Positions 55,557 to 62,000 of a stretch of DNA of 62,000 nt are shown one piece after another (within the stretch, counting starts at the first letter, position 1; each line of letters starts with the position of its first letter). Origin of the DNA: Adiantum capillus-veneris (Eukaryota; Streptophyta; Polypodiopsida; Polypodiales; Pteridaceae); contig CM043954.1 in the NCBI GenBank assembly GCA_014529385.2, positions 5,619,806 to 5,681,805 on the forward strand, given 5' to 3'. Both the position numbers and the translations under genes were made by a program. The notes beneath the pieces are model-generated. The model saw nothing but the letters and a program-made list of their open reading frames with translations. It searched no databases and was not told the origin of the DNA.

Positions 55557-56503
55557 AAAAAACTCAGCTCAAAAGAGTATAATTTTTGATGTTTAGATAC
55601 AATTGATCTTGGGCCGCTTGGGCCAACACCAATGGGGCAAATAGCTCACACAATATGGGTAAAACATACCAGATACAATCACAAATTGGAGCAGAAGCTT
55701 CGCTCATAGAAGAAACTTACACAGTCAAAACAACAAAAAAAGAGTGAGGAATTTGGAAAAATGGACAACGCCATCACGTCCGGAACGGCCCAAAACCCCA
55801 GTCTACAATGTCAAAGTGCTCAAATCCGACATCGGATGAGCAGTTTACGGCCAAAACAGGCTCCAAAAACCCCAAAAACACACCTGTGGCTGTTCCTCCT
55901 CTCTTCTCCACATTTTTTTTGGCCTTCTCTCAGTTTTTTCAGTTCCCACACTTAGCTTTATTAGTTGGGCACCCTTGGCCTTTTAGTTGACCTCAAACGG
56001 ACCCCGAACAGGCCAAAAACTGACCTTGCATTGCATAGTTGTCACCTTTTTGCATCATCCGCACACCTGGCACTCAGCTTTTTTCAATAATGCATCCCGC
56101 CATCACGTGAAGTGGCCCCAAAAGATGGTCCTCATAATGACCTTTCTGCATAATTATCACAAGAAAACACCCACTTGTGTCCGTACTTCTCCACGTGCAA
56201 GTATTGACCCCATTCGACCTCCTGACGCCACTAGATGCCATCTGACGCACCTGCTTACCTCATGTCGTCGACCCGCGGATAGCTTCCTCGAGAATTTTTA
56301 CGCACTACCAACTCCTCCTTATTGTAGAAAAACACACTGGTACTGGTAACGATGAAAATCGATGCATTATGTACATGGTGTCCTACCTGTACACATGTGG
56401 GCCCCACGTAACCACCTGGCTCTGGAAAATGGGCAATCCTTTATTTGATGCACCATGCATGTGTATGTACATATGCGCAATCCCTTGGTTCAAAAAACTC
56501 CCG
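55341..56503 (-). repeat. 5' LTR of the gag-protease element
   Basis: It starts TGTGAGCGGG and aligns with 50911-52050. It differs by scattered substitutions and longer CA runs (55521-55553). The outer end near 56503 is less certain. Confidence 0.85.
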
Positions 56504-56515
56504 TCGGGCAATTTA

Positions 56516-56595
56516 CTGAAGTTGCTATATAAGCAACCCCTTGACTCCATTTTATACACACTCAATTATTCATTCCCAAGGTTGATTGGTTCAAG

Positions 56596-56654
<59 letters not shown>

Positions 56655-56690
56655 CTCACTCTCCTTGGTCTCTACGCTTCCACATCGTTG
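56516..56690 (+). repeat. Dispersed repeat B, second copy (TATA box plus (CT)n)
   Basis: GTTGCTATATAAGCAACCCC (TATATAA at 56526-56532) and ~54 bp of CT at 56598-56651 match 28249-28440, followed by TCCTTGGTCTCTACGCTT. Confidence 0.8.
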
Positions 56691-58300
56691 ACCTTGACAC
56701 AACATAGCGGTGGCAAGGAAGCTTTATACTATTTTAATTGGATCCAAATGGAAGGACTTTCTCCAAAATTCTTTCATCTATGCTTGGATCTTGAAGGTAA
56801 GTGGCCTTATTAAAGCCATTGATATGGGTGAGAGAAGTAACAAATCAATTGTTGGTCGAGGGAAGGGGCTGTCGCGGAGAAACATCTCCTGCCTAGCAAT
56901 GCTTTGATTGAGTGCCTAGTAGATTGTGCCTAGTAGTGATTTAGTCAAAGTATATGCTTATTGTGGTGCTCTAAGAAATTACAAAACGTCCTTGGTGGGC
57001 TTCCCATATGGAATATTATCACTTGGACTACATTGATTGCCATATACAACATGGCTACGGTAAGTGGGGACTATTGGCAAAATAAGTTGTGCCTTGCAAT
57101 ACTTTGGTTGATATGTAAGCCAAGCCCATAATATATTTTTTTTTAATGTGAATAAAAGAAGGAAAAAATGGAGCGATAGGAGAGCGCAAATGGGATGTGG
57201 AGCTCATGATGAGTAGAGCAATTGCACAAACCAACTCCATTGTGAAGGGAAAGAGGACCGGCATCCCGCGCTTATGTACCAACATCATTTGCATCATCAG
57301 TAGATGATGATTCAAATCACGGAAGAGAAACGGGGCCCGGATTTGTGAAGCTAGACAAGTAGTGATAGATAAATTGAGGTGATTTGAAGGTCGTGATGTT
57401 TCAAAATTTGGTAGAATATATGAGCAGGCTATGGAAGACAAGGGACCAAAAGAGCAAGATGAAGTGGAAAAATTTGTGTTGTTTGTCGTTCCTAAATTGC
57501 AAATTCATATTGAGGAAATTTGGACTACTATGCATGGAGCTACATGGGCAGCTCTTTTGAAGACAAGGAACGTGTTACGAAGAAGAGATTTTTGAAGTGG
57601 GTGCAGCAACATAATAAAGGACTTCTACACCTTATTTTCTGAGAGAATTTGAGAAGATATTTGACTAGTTATCTATGATTAAATGTATTGCTTTAAATTA
57701 CGAGAAGGTGAAACTTTTTATGCAGGTTGTAAATAAAAAACTACAAACAAGTCTAGTGGATATTTTTTTAAGATTGGGTAGGAGGGGGGAGTTAGGGTTG
57801 AAGTCAAAGTGGAAAGAAGTGAATGAAGCAATCAATATGGTTGTGAAATGACAAAAAAGACTCGATAGGTTGATTGGAATGAGTACATATGTGGGAAAAA
57901 AAAAGAAATAATTCCAATGCAGCTAAAGGAAAAGAGGCCGAAGCTTGAGAAGACATTTATGGATGAGGTTGTGATGGGAATTTAAGAGTTAAACCTTGTC
58001 ACAATTGTATGTGGTGTGACAATGTCAATCACATGAGGAATGAGTGTAATGAATTTGCTAAAGCCAAGCATAAAGGTTTCTTGGAAGGATAGCCTGATGC
58101 ATTTGCGAGAAATAGGCTTGCCTAAAAAAAACTAAATTTGGGAAAGCTCGTATGAAAAAAATCATGGAGGAGATGCTACAAGAACATCATGCAAGCTTGG
58201 CTGAAGCATTGACCTATGGTGTATAGATTGAAAGTAAATTCCAGGGAAAGACTACTGAAGGTTCCTATAGAAACAAAACTCTTTGGCCATATGCTATGAC
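56691..58300 (+). pseudogene. Decayed retroelement gag relic with zinc knuckle
   Basis: Reading across several stops gives FVLFVVPKLQIHIEEIW, LKTRNVLRRRDF and then a complete CX2CX4HX4C knuckle, CMWCDNVNHMRNEC (58006-58047), followed by NEFAKAKHKGFLEG. This layout fits a retrotransposon gag C-terminus. No pol follows and no LTR pair is visible. It lies downstream of repeat B, which could be its promoter. Confidence 0.5.
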
Positions 58301-58971
58301 AACTTCATAGAAGGGCAAAGTTGCATATTAGCAATTTTTCCAAGTGGGGAATTGTATTAGAAATATCATTAGGTGGAAAGATCCACTACAAGAGGTTGTG
58401 TGCTCTTGTGACGTTGTTAGCGACGGAAATACATTGGGTTTTTATAACCCCCGGCGTCGCTAAAACCGTCTCTACGAGCATCGCTACGAGAGCGTCGCTA
58501 TAGGCGTCGCTATATAGCGACGCATATAGCGACGTTTACACAGAAGACTATAGCGACGCTCATAGCGACGCTACAGAGCCATAAATAGCGACGCTTATAG
58601 CGACGCCCGAGAGAATATTTTTTTGGTGGCAGGGCATTGAATGCCCTTCCACCCATCAACCATATTGTACTTGATTCACTTTTTAAAAAAAATGCAAAGG
58701 TAGATAATAGATCCAAAATAGTCACCCACAAGACGCATTGTTTGCAAAATTGACAATTGTACACATCATAGGCAAAATGAATTGATTGGCAAATGTAATA
58801 ATGACAATTGTACAACATCATAGGCATAAAGAATTGATTGGCAAAAGGAACTGCGGTGACAAATGTAATAATATACCTGGTTCAAAAAGACGTATAAAAT
58901 CCGTTTCATTATACATAAGCTATGAGAAACCCTAAACTAATGCTATCTAGCTACGGCTAAACTGACGTCGT

Positions 58972-60285
58972 CTAGTCAGACGTCTCATCGCGTCCAAGCG
59001 GTGTATCTGTCGGATTCTGCAAAAAAAGACAATAAGACAGCTTTCAGTAAGTATAAACATATAACGACATTTATAAAACAATACAAAAAATAAAAAAGAG
59101 TAAACCTTAATACTAACCATGCCGCCGCGAGAATTGAGAATGTCCATCAGGGCGTTTAAGCCCTTCCTGCCTGCGTACTCGCGCTCGTACGGTGTGGGAT
59201 CACGTCCTGTCATCGACCACTGTCAAAACATACAAAGATTTCATTACGTTAGAACTAAAAAACTCATAAACCCTAAACTATCGAACATGCATAAAGAGCA
59301 ATGTGAAAAGACTTACAAAATCGGCCTCAAATGATGCCCATCCACCGCTCCCCAAGTGGTGCGAGCTCCCTGCCTCTACTCGCGCTCTGGCTGCATCCTT
59401 TTGTTGCTTCCACTTGTCGGGATTCTCGCGCGCTGCTTTCTTCGCATTCTTCCAATCTTCTTTGGCCAGCCAATCTGGCTTGTTCCACCCATTCTTGATT
59501 GCTTTTTGCACTTCGGAACGCTTGTGTTTGCAGTATTCGCGCATTCGAATCTTCATCAGGTCTTCATTGAAGCACTGATCCCGTGTTGGAACGGGAAACT
59601 CATCATGAAGTATGCTGATGACTCTGTTTTTTAAATCACTTGGTACTTCACTCCATTTTTTTAGTATGTAGTTTCTAAACAGCTGAGAGCAAAGACCACG
59701 CATGCGCGAGATCACCTTCTTGCCGTCGTCATCCATGATGATGCCGTCGCTGAAGTCGACGGAGTAAGGCAAGCCCTCTGGCCGGTGACGCGTGAACCTG
59801 GGTGTCCCGGCAGGGGTCTCTAGCGGCGTGTCGATGGGGGTACGGACGTCAGGTGTCTCCACCGGCGTCTGGGCCCCGAAGCGAGGAGTGTCGAGTGGGG
59901 TGGCTCATGGCGGAGTAGGTAGAGGTGTGTAGCTTCTAGGAACAGTCAGTCGTGCAAAACCTGGCGTAGATGGCGATGCTGTGGCTGGTGTGGGGGCGGG
60001 CAAAGAAGGGGAGGGTAAAGAGCCTCGTCGAACACGAGGTGGTGTGGAGGCATCGGTGGCGGAATCCCCACAACAACCGCCACCGCCACCACTAGAGCGC
60101 CGGTGTCTAGACGAGTGTGAAGCTCGTCTCGTCGACGCCGAGGCTTCGGAGCGCGCCGAATGCTCCGAAAGAGAGGGAGATGCGGATGGTGTAGGAACGC
60201 GCGATGATGCGCCAGAGCGATGACGCTCCACGTACCACTGTCTCTGCTGCGGTGACAAAGAAGAAAGAAACTCCTCATCATCCAT
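58972..60285 (-). pseudogene. CACTA second protein of element 3
   Basis: Exons are 60285-59317, 59219-59118 and 59016-58972. The first two match element 1 exactly in length (969 and 102 bp). Trp is kept in LAKEDWKNAKKAARENPDKW where element 1 has a stop. It carries its own TGA at 59905-59907 inside the Thr-Pro repeat region (element 1 reads Gly there). Confidence 0.85.
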
Positions 60286-60557
60286 ACCTGCATTAAACAC
60301 ACGAATATTTAAACTTAATATTGAATGAATAGAGTAGACAATGACGCAAATACCATTAAATACAATGACGTAATGACGCATATAAATACAATGACGCAAT
60401 GAATCGAGTGATAGAAGACGCAAGTCGAAAACTCAGAATTTTCAATCAAAAGATGTGAGCGCGAGTAGAAAAGAGCGTTATACACCATGGAAGGTACTTA
60501 GAGAGCCAGAGCTTTTACAACACGGAGCAAAATTGTTCAAATACAATATTTGTGGCT

Positions 60558-62000
60558 TTAAGAGATCTCTCTCTCATCCTCGCATAACTCAGCATAACTT
60601 CCTATATCTATATAGAGCTCTCCGTTTAAACACATATCCTCTGTTTCATTTTGTAGCTCCTCTGCATGCACCCCATATAGAGTAGTAGCATATTGATGCT
60701 CGTCTGGCACCACCGTAGCAGCTTCTGATTGAGCATCTTCTGTGATCTCCTCCATTGATGTCGTTGTGATTGGCACATGGTAGCCTTCATACGTCCTTGC
60801 ACTACGAGGGGCTACCTCTATGACGTACCACCAGTTTGATGTAGACTTTGTAGGATGAAATATTACCTGCCAGAGCCACATAACTTACATGAGAGCTTTC
60901 AAGCACATAACTTGTAAAAGGGGGATGTTAACTATTTACATACTTACTTGTTCACAATGCTCGGGTAGTACGAAAGTGTCTCTTAGGTCAGTCCATTTCG
61001 TAGTAGAATCCACCTCAAGAAAACCAGACTCTCCTCTACGCACAGTAGCGTTGCGACCCTCCATGATTATCTTGAACCATTGCACGTCGAACAAGTTGAC
61101 AAAAAATCCTATGTAATCAATCCTCAAAATCTCTTGCAGCGTGCCGAAGTAAGTGAGTTCCGCCACCACAGGATCTGCATCAGAGGAACGTCGTCGACTA
61201 GACTGTTCAAATTTTTCCATGATTCCACAATCTTGAGTAAAACGCTTTTTGTCGATTCGTTCCACCCTAAAATGTCGACCTTTACACCATGCTACTGTGT
61301 ATGACTTATACTACAACGAACAAAGATTATGAGTGGCCATTCAAACGTTATTAAATAAAGTCACTTGCTAGTCGTACATTGCAAACTTACCTTGGCCGCA
61401 CAACCCCGAGAGTACTCCCACTCTTCTTCAGTCACTTTGTCACCGCATTGTTGTGCGCTTCTCAATTGGTTGTGCAACCATCTTAAGCTCATGAAGGTTG
61501 GTAGGCTCTCCAGAACCGCTGGATAGTGCATCGGTGGTCGTCTTCCGCGTCTCCACTCGATTCGTACCCTTTGTCGCTCTTGCTTTGCATCCTGATATTG
61601 TGAAATCCACTTTTGCATCACTGGATTGTGAAGCATGCAAAATCGGTTGATTTTAGCCTCTAGATCTTCCGTCATCTTCTTCTCAACACCGAGATTGCAC
61701 ATGACAATCCCAGATATGCGCTCATCATCTATGGTTCGCCATAGCGTGTCCCGGGATTTATCAAATCCGTCTAGCCACTCTCCAATGTACACTAGGGACT
61801 CTGATACCAACCAACCTTCTGCCATGCTATCCTCCGGACGTGCCTTTTGATGCACATATCCCTTAAGCGTTTTCATGAAACGCTCTAAGAAGAACATCCA
61901 TCTGGAATGAACTGTGCCAGCTATTTCCACCTCATCAACTATGTGAACAAGAAGATGCACCAGAATGGTTAGCATTGTAGTAGGAAAATGTTTCTCAAAC
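60558..62000 (-). pseudogene. CACTA transposase 3' half of element 3 (partial)
   Basis: The last exon (60867-60558, VIFHPTKSTSNWWYVIEVAP...ISstop) corresponds to element 1 23281-23589. Exon 5 lies around 61310-60950 (MERIDKKRFTQDCGIMEKF) and exon 4 runs from 61391 to the edge (LVHIVDEVEIAGTVHSRW). These pieces are open and in phase with the splice sites known from element 1. The 5' exons are outside the window, so I cannot say whether this copy is intact. Confidence 0.85.

Larger units (their letters stand above)
50911..56503 (-). mobile_element. Ty3/gypsy-related LTR element with gag and protease only
   Basis: Direct ~1.15-kb LTRs (50911-52050 and 55341-56503) flank a 3.3-kb interior on the minus strand that encodes gag and an aspartic-protease-like domain. 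No RT, RNase H or integrase is present. The right (5') LTR ends in CA at 55341 and a TGGTGCC primer-site candidate follows. A purine-rich run (minus strand of 52053-52070) precedes the left (3') LTR. No target duplication was found, since the right end is diverged near 56500. The left LTR abuts the region upstream of the gene at 50772. Confidence 0.88.
58384..62000 (-). mobile_element. CACTA element 3, continues beyond the window
   Basis: The terminus CACTACAAGAGG starts at 58384 and is followed by the same AGCGACGC repeats as in elements 1 and 2. The second gene (60285-58972) and the 3' half of the transposase (60867 outward) follow on the minus strand. The other terminus is outside. It retains the parts deleted in element 2. 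Confidence 0.93.

Noticed and set aside
50911-56503. A host gene between the two ~1.15-kb repeats
   Set aside because: The content is gag with a zinc knuckle and a protease-like domain, and the repeats are LTRs.

Overview
This window is repeat-dominated nuclear DNA of a land plant. The evidence is spliced genes with GT-AG introns, a plant-type ornithine-decarboxylase-like gene, and plant families of CACTA (En/Spm), Ty1/copia, Ty3/gypsy and LINE elements. There are also many long AT and GA/CT microsatellites. I see no tRNA, rRNA, CRISPR or prokaryotic operon. The lineage is uncertain. The DDE-like gene with the SDG...QFK signature and the FCP1-like genes make me lean weakly towards a non-flowering plant, but this is a guess.

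Layout. 1-2744 (+): a multi-exon gene, cut by the left edge, that joins a CENH3-type histone fold, a charged helical linker, a Ulp1/C48 protease-like domain, an acidic linker and an FCP1/HAD phosphatase-like domain. 3033-4489 (-): a convergent two-exon gene of unknown function. 4823-6843: a decayed Ty3/gypsy gag-pol fragment. 6844-11080: a truncated CACTA element with a divergent gene pair and a tandem array of long palindromes. 12407-13665: a LINE 3' end. 14167-15743 (-): a two-exon ODC-like gene, the only intact-looking conventional host gene. 18515-25798: CACTA element 1. 26600-30010: retroelement relics.

30439-50772 is a nested locus. A plus-strand DDE-like (transposase-like) gene runs 30439-40321. 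A minus-strand set encodes a novel protein, a RING-like domain and a second FCP1-like domain (50772 down to 41138). A complete copia element (30505-35758, TSD GGTAT) sits inside a coding exon of the DDE-like gene. CACTA element 2 (43827-49592, TSD TAC) sits within the minus-strand side. 50911-56503 (-): an LTR element carrying only gag and protease. 56516-58300: another retroelement relic. 58384 to the window end: CACTA element 3.

How the parts relate. Three CACTA siblings share a 12-bp terminus, AGCGACGC-type subterminal repeats, a TNP2 transposase and a second plant-transposase-like protein, but each carries different lesions. Retroelements carry many stop codons of the TGG-to-TGA or CAG-to-TAG type, consistent with C-to-T decay of methylated repeats. 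The most unusual items are the CENH3-Ulp1-FCP1 composite gene, the copia-split DDE-like gene next to an FCP1-like gene, the hairpin satellite in the CACTA-like promoter region, and the ODC-like protein lacking both canonical substrate-binding aspartates.
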